From Kiritimatiellia bacterium (GTDB taxonomy: Bacteria > Verrucomicrobiota > Kiritimatiellia > RFP12 > UBA1067): a stretch of 10,525 nucleotides of DNA. The stretch is taken from the NCBI GenBank assembly GCA_028701555.1, contig JAQVQN010000050.1, positions 1 through 10,525 of the forward strand, given 5' to 3'. Positions 1 through 6,223 of this stretch are shown here, in pieces. Below the pieces are notes generated by a model that saw nothing but the letters and a program-made list of their open reading frames with translations, was not told the origin of the DNA and searched no databases. Every line of letters starts with the position of its first letter. The stretch's first letter is position 1. The translations under genes and the position numbers were made by a program.

Positions 1-279
1 TTCAGCTTCGGCCAGAAATACCTTAACCGCCGCTACCGGCTTCTCGCCGTCCTTGGCCGGCAAAGTCACCAAGAAATAATCATCCTCGGCCTTCACGACC
101 ATCAGCCGGCTGCTCGCCTCGTCCACATCCCAAGCCGGACGCGCCTTCAGATCACGCGCCGTCTGAGCGAGTGCAGCGAAAGACAAAAGCGCGGCAGCCA
201 AAAAAACAAGCCTTGCGGGAAACGCCTGACATAGGCGCCTGCTTATCACGCAACGCGGAACAACTTCGTCTCTATCCAT
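1..279 (-). CDS. Partial gene for an exported protein of unknown function (N-terminal 93 residues)
   Basis: An open frame of 93 codons runs leftward from an ATG at 279-277 and leaves the window without a stop. The product has a Sec-type signal: basic residues around Arg14-Arg23, a hydrophobic stretch over residues 24-37 (LVFLAAALLSFAAL) and a likely signal peptidase I site after ALA (residues 36-38, before Gln39). The mature part visible here is mixed and soluble-looking, with a short beta-rich segment (RLMVVKAEDDYFLVTLP, about 59-75). I do not recognise the family. No Shine-Dalgarno motif precedes the ATG; an in-frame GTG at 249-247 would also leave a usable signal peptide and is a real alternative start. 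The gene diverges from the secretion cluster, so a functional link is not implied. A coding reading is favoured by the well-formed signal peptide and the uninterrupted frame to the edge. Confidence 0.7.
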   Translation of the reverse strand, partial: MDRDEVVPRCVISRRLCQAFPARLVFLAAALLSFAALAQTARDLKARPAWDVDEASSRLMVVKAEDDYFLVTLPAKDGEKPVAAVKVFLAEAE

Positions 280-387
280 TAACATGTGTACAACAGTATG
301 CATCTGCTCCGTTCCCTGTCCGCCGCTCATCCGATGACTGGCGACCCGCATCCGGCTAATTGTTTCTAACTTGGCCGTTTTTACGCT

Positions 388-441
388 GGTAGGGCGGTTT
401 CCCCGAAACCGCCGCGGACGCCTAGGGGAGGCATCCCTACC
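388..441. repeat. Palindromic element able to form a three-way junction (REP-like)
   Basis: The outer arms GGTAGGG (388-394) and CCCTACC (435-441) are perfect inverted repeats. Between them sit two further hairpins: CGGTTT (395-400) pairs with AAACCG (406-411), and GCCT (420-423) pairs with AGGC (429-432). Nested palindromes of this kind in an intergenic gap are typical of dispersed repeat elements. Its copy number cannot be judged from one copy in this window. Confidence 0.55.
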
Positions 442-490
442 TGTCACTTGAACGTCGAGAGTTCCCTTCCCACTCAACTGTCCCCTTTTT

Positions 491-529
491 ACGCTGTTTC
501 GGCGCAACTTCGTTGCTCCGAAGCAGCGT
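491..529. repeat. Long near-perfect hairpin just upstream of the promoter
   Basis: ACGCTG (491-496) pairs with CAGCGT (524-529), TTCGG (498-502) with CCGAA (518-522), and GCAAC (504-508) with GTTGC (512-516), around a TTC loop at 509-511. The interruptions are one T-G wobble (497/523) and one C-T mismatch (503/517), so 16 of 18 positions are Watson-Crick pairs. It lacks a T-tract downstream on either strand, so it is not a standard intrinsic terminator. It ends 2 bases before the -24 box of the sigma-54-like promoter. It could be an activator site, an RNA structure or a dispersed repeat. Confidence 0.6.
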
Positions 530-531
530 TA

Positions 532-547
532 TGGCATGATTTCTGCA
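532..547 (+). promoter_or_regulatory. Sigma-54 (RpoN) type -24/-12 promoter
   Basis: The sequence TGGCATGATTTCTGCA matches the -24/-12 consensus TGGCAYRNNNNTTGCW at every specified position except one T (C at 543). The invariant GG (533-534) and GC (545-546) are separated by exactly 10 bases, as sigma-54 requires. Transcription would start near 557-559, leaving a leader of about 40 bases that contains the ribosome binding site at 583-587. Sigma-54 control of pilin-type genes is well known in other bacteria. A bacterial enhancer-binding protein would be needed; none is encoded here. Confidence 0.65.
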
Positions 548-582
548 ATAATTATGGTAATGATTTTAAGCTGCGCAACACC

Positions 583-587
583 GGGAG
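583..587 (+). promoter_or_regulatory. Ribosome binding site that selects the 598 start
   Basis: GGGAG lies 10 bases upstream of the ATG at 598-600. Together with the promoter at 532-547 it argues for a start at 598 rather than at the TTG at 448. Confidence 0.55.
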
Positions 588-597
588 CACCAAAAGC

Positions 598-1416
598 ATG
601 ATACGCGCCCTCATCAGCACGTTATCTTCGCAGGCATCATGCCAAATGGCGGAAAGAGGCCGTTTAAGGCATGGCGGATTCACCCTGCTGGAGCTGCTGG
701 TGGTTATAGTGATCATCGGAATTCTAGGCTCGGCCCTGGTGGTCTCGGTGCAATCCGGCTACAAACAGGCGCGGCAGGCCAACTGCAAGTCCAACCTGCG
801 CCAGTTCGGCGTGGCTCTGACCATCTACCGCGGCGAGAACGACAACCGGACCCCGGACTGGATATCCAACCTCTACCCCGACTACGTCGACGACCGCAGC
901 CTGTACGTCTGCCGCGCGGACTATTATGGCGGGCGTGACCGAATCCGTCCGAAAGATTTCGTCGCCGCCATACGAGACAGCGCTACTCTTGACGCAACAA
1001 AATTTCGTGACAACGCTACCAACATGGACAATACGCGGAACAGGGCGATAGAATGCAGTAGTTATTTCTTCGAGTTTTCAACCGCGACCCACGGATGGGG
1101 TAAAGACAATTTCTGGCCAGACGGAGATTATTCTACTTTAAAAGCTTATAAGCATGCACAGATGACTTATGGTGATGAAAACAGCGGCAGGGATGAAAAC
1201 AACCGACCTTTACCTTACAGCGCATCTAGAATCCCAATCATCAGGTGCTATCATCATTGGCGCGACCAGAAAGTCTATGGGGTGGCTTACGTCGACCGTG
1301 CCAGCCGCAGACCCAGCAAGCAGTACATTGTCCTGAATGTTGCCTACGCCGGAAACGTCTTCGTGGGCCCGCCCTGGTGGGAAGGCACGATCCATCCCGG
1401 CGAGACCAGGCAATAA
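598..1416 (+). CDS. Prepilin-like protein with N-terminal methylation motif (type II secretion / type IV pilin family)
   Basis: From the ATG at 598 the product is 272 residues. It has a short basic leader followed by the type III signal GG|FTLLELLVVIVIIGILGSA; cleavage is expected after Gly27, with the conserved Glu five residues into the mature protein. The hydrophobic helix (about 28-50) is followed by the usual helical spine (QARQANCKSNLRQFGVALTIY) and a divergent globular head. Near the C-terminus, QYIVLNVAYAGNVFVGPPWWE resembles the closing strands of the pilin-like proteins abundant in PVC bacteria (inference). An inner ATG at 646 would give a compact 11-residue leader, but it has no good ribosome binding site. 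It probably supplies a major or specialised (pseudo)pilin subunit processed by a prepilin peptidase encoded elsewhere. It is 42 bases upstream of the secretin gene and is likely co-transcribed with it from the sigma-54-like promoter. Confidence 0.85.
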   Translation: MIRALISTLSSQASCQMAERGRLRHGGFTLLELLVVIVIIGILGSALVVSVQSGYKQARQANCKSNLRQFGVALTIYRGENDNRTPDWISNLYPDYVDDRSLYVCRADYYGGRDRIRPKDFVAAIRDSATLDATKFRDNATNMDNTRNRAIECSSYFFEFSTATHGWGKDNFWPDGDYSTLKAYKHAQMTYGDENSGRDENNRPLPYSASRIPIIRCYHHWRDQKVYGVAYVDRASRRPSKQYIVLNVAYAGNVFVGPPWWEGTIHPGETRQ

Positions 1417-1458
1417 TGAAATGAATTTACCGTTTATGTTTATTCACGCGTCTAACTT

Positions 1459-3639
1459 ATGCGAGACCAGCTTATGAAAAAATACATCCAGCCATCACGG
1501 TTAATGACCGGCGACCTGCGACTTGCGACCTGCGGCGTTGCTAGATCCGCGTCCCGGTGTGAGCCTTCCCCGGCCAGCGCGACGCTCCAATCGCTAATCT
1601 CCAATCTCCAATCTCCAATCGCTATTCGCCAGTCGCCAGTCGCCAGTCGCCAGTCGCTGGTCGCAGCTCTGCTCCTCCTCGTCCTCCTCTCCGGCTGCAC
1701 CAGTCCCAAGCCGCCGAACCCGGAACCGGTGCCGCCTCCACCGCCTGCCCAAGAGGTTGTTGCCGCTGAAAAACTCTTTGACGAAGGACACATGCAGGAG
1801 GCTATTATCGCCTGCGTGGATATAGCCAAAAAAAACCCGGAGGCTGTCGGCTTGACCGATCTCCAGCAGCGCATCACCGAAAAACTGGCGGCGGAACGTC
1901 TGGCCGAGGCTGAGAAACGCTCCGGAGCCACCACCCGGCTTAACACGGCGGACGCCAAAAAGTTTTCAATTTCGCCTGACTCTTACCGCCAGCGAAAGCA
2001 CGTGGTAGGAGAGAACGCGCCGCTGCGCACCGCCCCTACCCCCATGCAGCGGGCTTTGGCCTTGCCGGTCACTGTGCACCTGGTGAATGCCGACATCAAC
2101 GCCATCATCGCGCAGATCGGGCAGGCGCAGAACATCAACATTATCGCTGACAGCGAGATCAGCGAGAAGGCCATCACGATCCATGCCGAGAACACGCCTC
2201 TGGTCGAAATCCTGGAATACATCGGACGCAACCTCAACGTGACCTTCTCCGTCGGCGACAACCTGATTTGGGTTACACCTAAGGAGGAGCCCACTTCCGG
2301 CGTACCCTTGGAGACCCGCGTCTACCGCCTGCGCAAAGGCATGGTAGGCTCTGAACTCGGTAAGTCCGCACAAGGCGTTTCGCTGTTCAAAGGGCCGGAA
2401 GAACGCGGCAATGGCAGCGGCCCGGCCCCCCAGCAAGAGGGCGAAAAAAAGGCGGGCGAGGTAGGGCTGCTGGAGTCGATCGAACGCTTCGTGCCGCAGC
2501 CCGATGGCGCGGACTTCCTGTTCAACGATAAGGTTCACGCTTTAATTGTCAAAAACACCCGCGAAAACCTTGCGGTAGTTGAAAACCTGATCGAGGCCAT
2601 GGATGTGCGCCCCGTGCAAATATTGATAGAATCGCGCTTCATAACAACCTCAATAACAGACCTGCGCAAACTGGGGGTTGAATGGTTGTTTGACAACCGC
2701 GGCGGTGCCAAATTCGCGCCCGGCAGCCTCCCGACTGATGATCCTTGGCTGCGCGGCAACACGGCCGTAATGCCCGTCCGGCGCGACGTGATCACCGGCA
2801 CCTTCACAGGTGTCTCGGACTCGGGAACCGGCGGCGGTTCACTGGCCTACCAGTTCCTTTTGGGCGATACAGCCCTGCAAGCTGTACTGCATGCTCTGGA
2901 ACAGACCGGCGAAAGCCGCACTGTGGTCGTACCGCGAGTCACGACCCTGAACAACCGCGAAGCCCGTTTCCGCGTCGGCGAGGACACATCCTATTTCGAG
3001 GAGGTTGACACCAGCATCATGACCAGCGGCTCGAATTACGGCGGCGGCGAGTCGCGTGACAACGTCACATACGATTATGACCGCCCCACCATCGTGGAGA
3101 CCGGCTATTCATTGATTGTCACGCCCAGCGTCGGCGCAGACCTCTCGGCCATCAACCTAGTGCTGCGTCCGGAGATAAGTTCCATCAAAGAGTGGAAAAA
3201 ATATCAGCTCAGCAGCCTTTCGCGTGCGGTTGAGGGCAGCGAGGAACCGCAGATAGAGGTGCCGATCATCTCGCGACAGTACATCGAGACCGAGGCCGTG
3301 GTGCGCAGTGGCGAGACCGTTGTGCTGGGCGGTTTGGTCGACACCTCCAAGGAGGATGATTCCTCGGGAACCCCTTGGCTTTCCAGCCTGCCATATCTAG
3401 GACGCCTATTCAAGACCGAGTCTAAAAAAGAAAGCTCTAAGAATATTCTGATCTTCGTGACAGCCACCCTGATCAGCGACGTCGGCGAGGAGCTGATCCC
3501 TCTGAACGAGATGGAGCGTTATGGACTGGACGTGCCGCCGGAGGCGGCTGTGCCTGAAATACTCAAGCCCACACCCGCCAATGATGATCCCGAACCCTCC
3601 CCCGCCGCGCCCCCCGTGCGCACAACCGCCACCCCCTGA
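1459..3639 (+). CDS. gspD: Lipoprotein secretin, outer-membrane channel of a T2SS / T4P-like machine (GspD/PilQ family)
   Basis: The product is 726 residues. After a hydrophobic run (VAALLLLVLL) comes the lipobox LSGC with Cys80, so it should be a lipid-anchored secretin; Thr follows the Cys, which is compatible with outer-membrane sorting. Next are a Pro-rich linker (83-97) and a helical, TPR-like stretch (97-155). An N0/STN-like domain follows (about 203-275), then one N1-type domain (about 285-385, ending NLAVVENLIEAMDVRP). The secretin core spans about 386-675, with VPRVTTLNNREARFRVG and the hallmark TPWLSSLPYLGRLF (638-651). A Pro-rich tail closes it. ATGs at 1459, 1474 and 1504 are all possible starts and none has a clear Shine-Dalgarno. 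The leader before Cys80 is unusually long (79 residues) because heptanucleotide arrays lie within it. No in-frame ATG, GTG or TTG occurs between the second array and the lipobox, so translation must pass through the array. Confidence 0.95.
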   Translation: MRDQLMKKYIQPSRLMTGDLRLATCGVARSASRCEPSPASATLQSLISNLQSPIAIRQSPVASRQSLVAALLLLVLLSGCTSPKPPNPEPVPPPPPAQEVVAAEKLFDEGHMQEAIIACVDIAKKNPEAVGLTDLQQRITEKLAAERLAEAEKRSGATTRLNTADAKKFSISPDSYRQRKHVVGENAPLRTAPTPMQRALALPVTVHLVNADINAIIAQIGQAQNINIIADSEISEKAITIHAENTPLVEILEYIGRNLNVTFSVGDNLIWVTPKEEPTSGVPLETRVYRLRKGMVGSELGKSAQGVSLFKGPEERGNGSGPAPQQEGEKKAGEVGLLESIERFVPQPDGADFLFNDKVHALIVKNTRENLAVVENLIEAMDVRPVQILIESRFITTSITDLRKLGVEWLFDNRGGAKFAPGSLPTDDPWLRGNTAVMPVRRDVITGTFTGVSDSGTGGGSLAYQFLLGDTALQAVLHALEQTGESRTVVVPRVTTLNNREARFRVGEDTSYFEEVDTSIMTSGSNYGGGESRDNVTYDYDRPTIVETGYSLIVTPSVGADLSAINLVLRPEISSIKEWKKYQLSSLSRAVEGSEEPQIEVPIISRQYIETEAVVRSGETVVLGGLVDTSKEDDSSGTPWLSSLPYLGRLFKTESKKESSKNILIFVTATLISDVGEELIPLNEMERYGLDVPPEAAVPEILKPTPANDDPEPSPAAPPVRTTATP
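1511..1538 (+). repeat. Heptanucleotide array A (GCGACCT type), about 4 units
   Basis: The units are GCGACCT, GCGACTT, GCGACCT and a diverged GCGGCGT, with period exactly 7. The array lies inside the secretin leader. Confidence 0.65.
1585..1661 (+). repeat. Heptanucleotide array B (CTCCAAT then CGCCAGT units), 11 units
   Basis: Eleven 7-base units run without a break: CTCCAAT, CGCTAAT, three CTCCAAT, CGCTATT, four CGCCAGT, CGCTGGT. The composition changes from one unit family to another with hybrids at the junction, yet the register never slips. The array encodes roughly residues 43-68 of the secretin leader and ends directly before the hydrophobic segment of the lipoprotein signal. Its 77 bases are not a multiple of 3. 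Confidence 0.9.
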
Positions 3640-3642
3640 CTA

Positions 3643-3691
3643 CTTCCCTCTTAACTCTTCACTCTTCCCTCTTAACTCTTCACTCTAAACT
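3643..3691 (+). repeat. Heptanucleotide array C (CTTCACT family), 7 units between gspD and pilM
   Basis: The units are CTTCCCT, CTTAACT, CTTCACT, then the same three again, then CTAAACT. This makes a 21-base super-unit duplicated exactly. The array fills nearly all of the 57-base gap between the secretin stop and the pilM ATG. It is almost all pyrimidine on the plus strand and occupies the place where a ribosome binding site would be expected; none is visible. Confidence 0.9.
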
Positions 3692-3696
3692 ATCCC

Positions 3697-5433
3697 ATGT
3701 CCCGAACCAAACAGATGATTGCCGTCGACGTAGGCACACGTTCAGTCAAAGCCGTTTGGGTAAACCTGCGCGGCTCGACGCCGGTTATCAGCCGTGCCGA
3801 AACCTTCTCGCTGCCTATGGACGCGGAGGAGCCGCACAAGCTGATCAGCGCCTGGGTCGAATCGCTCGGCCTTTCCAGTCACTTCTGCGCCGTGGCGCTG
3901 CCTGGGTCGCAAGCGGTTTTCCAAGGCGGACGCATCATGCACAATGACCCGCGCACGCCGGAACAGGTGGCCGCCATTGACATCGCCCAGTTTAACGAAA
4001 TGGCTGGAGACGAGATGCTGCACGATGTGTTCGCTTTCGAGCCCGAGGCTGAAAAAGGCTCGCGCCGTTATGTCATGTCCATGGCGCGTCCTTCAGCCGT
4101 CAACGCCGCCCTGCTGGAAACGCGCCTGAATCGCATCCGTCCCGCCGACCTGATTGCCGCTCCTGTGGCGCTGCACAACGCGATCGAGGCGGTCGCTGGT
4201 CCGCACAACGAGCCGTGGTGTTACGTCAACATCGGTCACGCTCAAAGCGAGGTGGCTGTTGGTCTCAACAACGGTCTCTTGTTCGCCCGTTCCATTCCTG
4301 TCGGCGGCAAGCTGTTCACTGAAGCTGTTGCCCAGGCCACTGCACTCTCCCCTGTCCAGGCCGAAGTGCGCAAGCATTCCGATTGCGGACTTAACGACTC
4401 CGACGGCTGCTGCGAACAGTTGCGCGCAGCAGCCGACCGTTGGATATCTCAGTTCAATGCCTGCATGGGGGTTTACCGCAGTCAGTTCCAGGACCGCAGG
4501 TTGTCGACGGCGCGCATCGTTTTGACAGGCGGCGGCTCTCAACTAAAGGGGCTCAAAGAGTATCTAGCAGAAAAGCTTTCTGTCGAGATTGTTCTTTCCA
4601 CCGAATTACAGGGCGTAAAGGACAGACAAAACAAAATCTCACCAATTTATGATATCGCCTTCGGTCTTGCAGTAACTGCCATGCGGGCTGGTCCGTCCTA
4701 CCTTTCTCTATTACCAGAGGATCTCAAGGACGAGGTGGTTTTCCGCGAGAAAAAACCTTGGTGGATTGCCGCTGCCATTTTTCTAACAGCCACCATGGCC
4801 GTTTATTCAGCTACCGGCGTCATCCTGCTCAAAAGGGATGGCCAGCAGCTTGAGGAAGAGCGTGAACACCTGCGTCGGCGCGAGCAGATCGACAAACGCA
4901 TTCAAACCGTTAGGGTGATGTGTTCGCAAATGTTGACCAACTCCGTAGAGCTGAACAATTTGCTGATGAACGGTCCGCTGGCGCGCGAAGTCTTGACTCT
5001 GGTCGCATCAACGGTCGACCCCAACGATTGGATCACACTTTTCTGCGACGAGAAAATCTATACGCCGACCGAGCAGGATAGCGACGCGAATGCGCCAACC
5101 GCCCAAGCCGCTGCCCGCACTCCGTTCTCTCTGTTCCGCTCGTTACGCCCCGCGCCGCGTCCAGAAGTTGCCTCAACCAAGGACTTGTCCCGTAAAAAAG
5201 ATCTGCTCGATCCAATTTCTTCCGTTTTCATTGTTGAGGGATACACGCCTAACCCAAGCCTGAAAAGTGTACGGGAGATGATTGAACGTTTAAAAACCTC
5301 ACCGGAGATCGCCCGAGTTGACCTACGCAGTGACGATCAGGTCTTGGCTCCGATCGGCATAACGGGGCTTGAATCCGAAAAACTGCCAAACTTCCAGCGT
5401 TTTGTCATAGAAATCGAGGTTAAACGTCCATGA
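3697..5433 (+). CDS. pilM: PilM-PilN fusion: actin-like cytoplasmic ATPase joined to a bitopic PilN-like domain
   Basis: At 578 residues this is far longer than a typical PilM (about 350). Residues 1-330 are the PilM/FtsA-like actin fold: phosphate-1 motif AVDVGTRSVKAV (9-20), phosphate-2 region YVNIGHAQSEVAVGL (176-190) and adenosine motif IVLTGGGSQLKGL (274-286). Residues 336-340 (LSLLP) match the short N-terminal motif by which separate PilN proteins bind PilM. There follow one transmembrane helix (about 355-378), a charged coiled coil (380-405), a disordered insert with Ala/Pro (about 460-495) and a C-terminal ferredoxin-like PilN domain (about 508-578). PilM would sit in the cytoplasm and the PilN part in the periplasm, linking the GspE motor to the PilO/PilP complex. 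Its stop codon overlaps the next start (ATGA), which suggests translational coupling. The start is the first in-frame ATG; no Shine-Dalgarno is seen. Confidence 0.92.
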   Translation: MSRTKQMIAVDVGTRSVKAVWVNLRGSTPVISRAETFSLPMDAEEPHKLISAWVESLGLSSHFCAVALPGSQAVFQGGRIMHNDPRTPEQVAAIDIAQFNEMAGDEMLHDVFAFEPEAEKGSRRYVMSMARPSAVNAALLETRLNRIRPADLIAAPVALHNAIEAVAGPHNEPWCYVNIGHAQSEVAVGLNNGLLFARSIPVGGKLFTEAVAQATALSPVQAEVRKHSDCGLNDSDGCCEQLRAAADRWISQFNACMGVYRSQFQDRRLSTARIVLTGGGSQLKGLKEYLAEKLSVEIVLSTELQGVKDRQNKISPIYDIAFGLAVTAMRAGPSYLSLLPEDLKDEVVFREKKPWWIAAAIFLTATMAVYSATGVILLKRDGQQLEEEREHLRRREQIDKRIQTVRVMCSQMLTNSVELNNLLMNGPLAREVLTLVASTVDPNDWITLFCDEKIYTPTEQDSDANAPTAQAAARTPFSLFRSLRPAPRPEVASTKDLSRKKDLLDPISSVFIVEGYTPNPSLKSVREMIERLKTSPEIARVDLRSDDQVLAPIGITGLESEKLPNFQRFVIEIEVKRP

Positions 5434-6185
5434 AAGTTCCATCCCTAACTTTTTTGGCCACAGAGCGGATGCAGGTGGTATTCATCTTGATCTTCGTGCT
5501 CACAAGCGCTTTCCTGACCGTGCGTCTCGTTATGCTGCCTCAACGTGAATTGGCCGCAAACAATCGTTCGGTTCGAACGCAGCTCGAAAGCAGCAGTTAT
5601 GCCAGTCTGGCAATTTCCAATATGCTGGCGATAGCCGAGCACGAAACCTCCAACCTGACAACTCTCTCAAACGAGTGGCACCGCATCGCGGCACGGCTGA
5701 CGGCATTTCCTGATCAAGACACGCTGTTGGCTTCATCGGTGAACCGCATTGATTACAAGGTTGAGCTTTACGAACTTCGTCAACGCCTGCAGGCTAAGTC
5801 CGATGAGCTTAAAATCCAGCTTTTGCCTGTGGAGCTGGGCCTTGATGAAACGCTCACTAGCGGTGACGCCATCCGTGTGCGCATGACACAACTTAAAGCA
5901 GTAGAAAAATTGGCTGACTTGACCCTTGATCGTCAGATTCAGCGTCTAGTTGAGATTTATCCCTTGCCGCCGGTCGAGCACCAGGACAAAAACGGCCGTC
6001 GCCTTTTTGAAGAATATCCAGTACGCATCGAATGCGATGTCGATTTCGAGCACCTGTTTACCTTTTTTCAATCCGTCTTTGAAGAAAACCAGGTGTTCAC
6101 TTTCCGTAACCTGCGCGTGGAGTCCGGGCCGACTTTTGACGCCAAGCTGCGTGTGAAGGCGGTTCTTTCAGCATTGTTGTTTTAG
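5430..6185 (+). CDS. pilO: PilO-like inner-membrane alignment protein (Amuc_1100-like architecture)
   Basis: This is a 251-residue bitopic protein: short cytoplasmic N-terminus, one transmembrane helix (about 14-36), periplasmic helical and coiled-coil region (about 40-135), then a ferredoxin-like domain (about 150-250). Position directly after PilM-PilN and this layout identify a PilO/GspM-type component. From memory, Amuc_1100 of Akkermansia has matching segments in the same order: a helix like VELYELRQRLQAKSDELKI (111-129), then MTQLKAVEKLADLTLDRQI (152-170) with a following VEIYP, then PVRIECDVDFEHLFTFFQSV (197-216) and FTFRNLRVES (223-232). Identity is low, so this is a structural analogy and not proven orthology. 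The protein would pair with the PilN domain and bridge to the PilP-like protein. The start overlaps the pilM stop by 4 bases. Confidence 0.78.
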   Translation: MKVPSLTFLATERMQVVFILIFVLTSAFLTVRLVMLPQRELAANNRSVRTQLESSSYASLAISNMLAIAEHETSNLTTLSNEWHRIAARLTAFPDQDTLLASSVNRIDYKVELYELRQRLQAKSDELKIQLLPVELGLDETLTSGDAIRVRMTQLKAVEKLADLTLDRQIQRLVEIYPLPPVEHQDKNGRRLFEEYPVRIECDVDFEHLFTFFQSVFEENQVFTFRNLRVESGPTFDAKLRVKAVLSALLF

Positions 6186-6212
6186 CAAAATTAAGTTTTG
6201 TATAACACTATC

Positions 6213-6216
6213 GGGA
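6213..6216 (+). promoter_or_regulatory. Ribosome binding site for the PilP-like gene
   Basis: GGGA lies 7 bases before the ATG at 6224. It is one of the few recognisable Shine-Dalgarno motifs in the cluster and supports that start. Confidence 0.45.
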
Positions 6217-6223
6217 ACAAAAA

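Larger units (their letters stand above)
280..597. other. Divergent intergenic region with structured repeats and a promoter
   Basis: These 318 bases separate the minus-strand exported-protein gene from the prepilin gene. A frame is open on the plus strand from a TTG at 448, but that start lies upstream of the sigma-54-like promoter and of a good ribosome binding site, so I treat 448-597 as non-coding. The region contains a folded element at 388-441, a hairpin at 491-529, a direct repeat TTTTTACGCTG (378-388 and 486-496) next to each of them, and the promoter at 532-547. I see no tRNA or other RNA gene and no intrinsic terminator with a T-tract. Confidence 0.6.

Noticed and set aside
448..597. 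In-frame N-terminal extension of the prepilin gene from a TTG at 448
   Set aside because: It would place the start upstream of the sigma-54-like promoter and run through the long hairpin. The ATG at 598 has a GGGAG ribosome binding site and gives a normal leader.
1400..1470. Ten-base direct repeat GCGAGACCAG at 1400-1409 and 1461-1470
   Set aside because: It is short, one copy lies inside the coding end of the prepilin gene, and there is no other sign of an insertion between the copies.
1452..1958. Minus-strand open frame opposite the start of the secretin gene
   Set aside because: It is a shadow frame; its repeated Trp/Asp/Leu pattern is the reverse reading of the heptamer arrays and it has no recognisable domain.
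3742..4023. Several other frames inside pilM, gspE and gspD on both strands
   Set aside because: Each lies within a gene with strong domain evidence, has no own ribosome binding site and no domain, as expected for shadow frames in GC-rich coding DNA.
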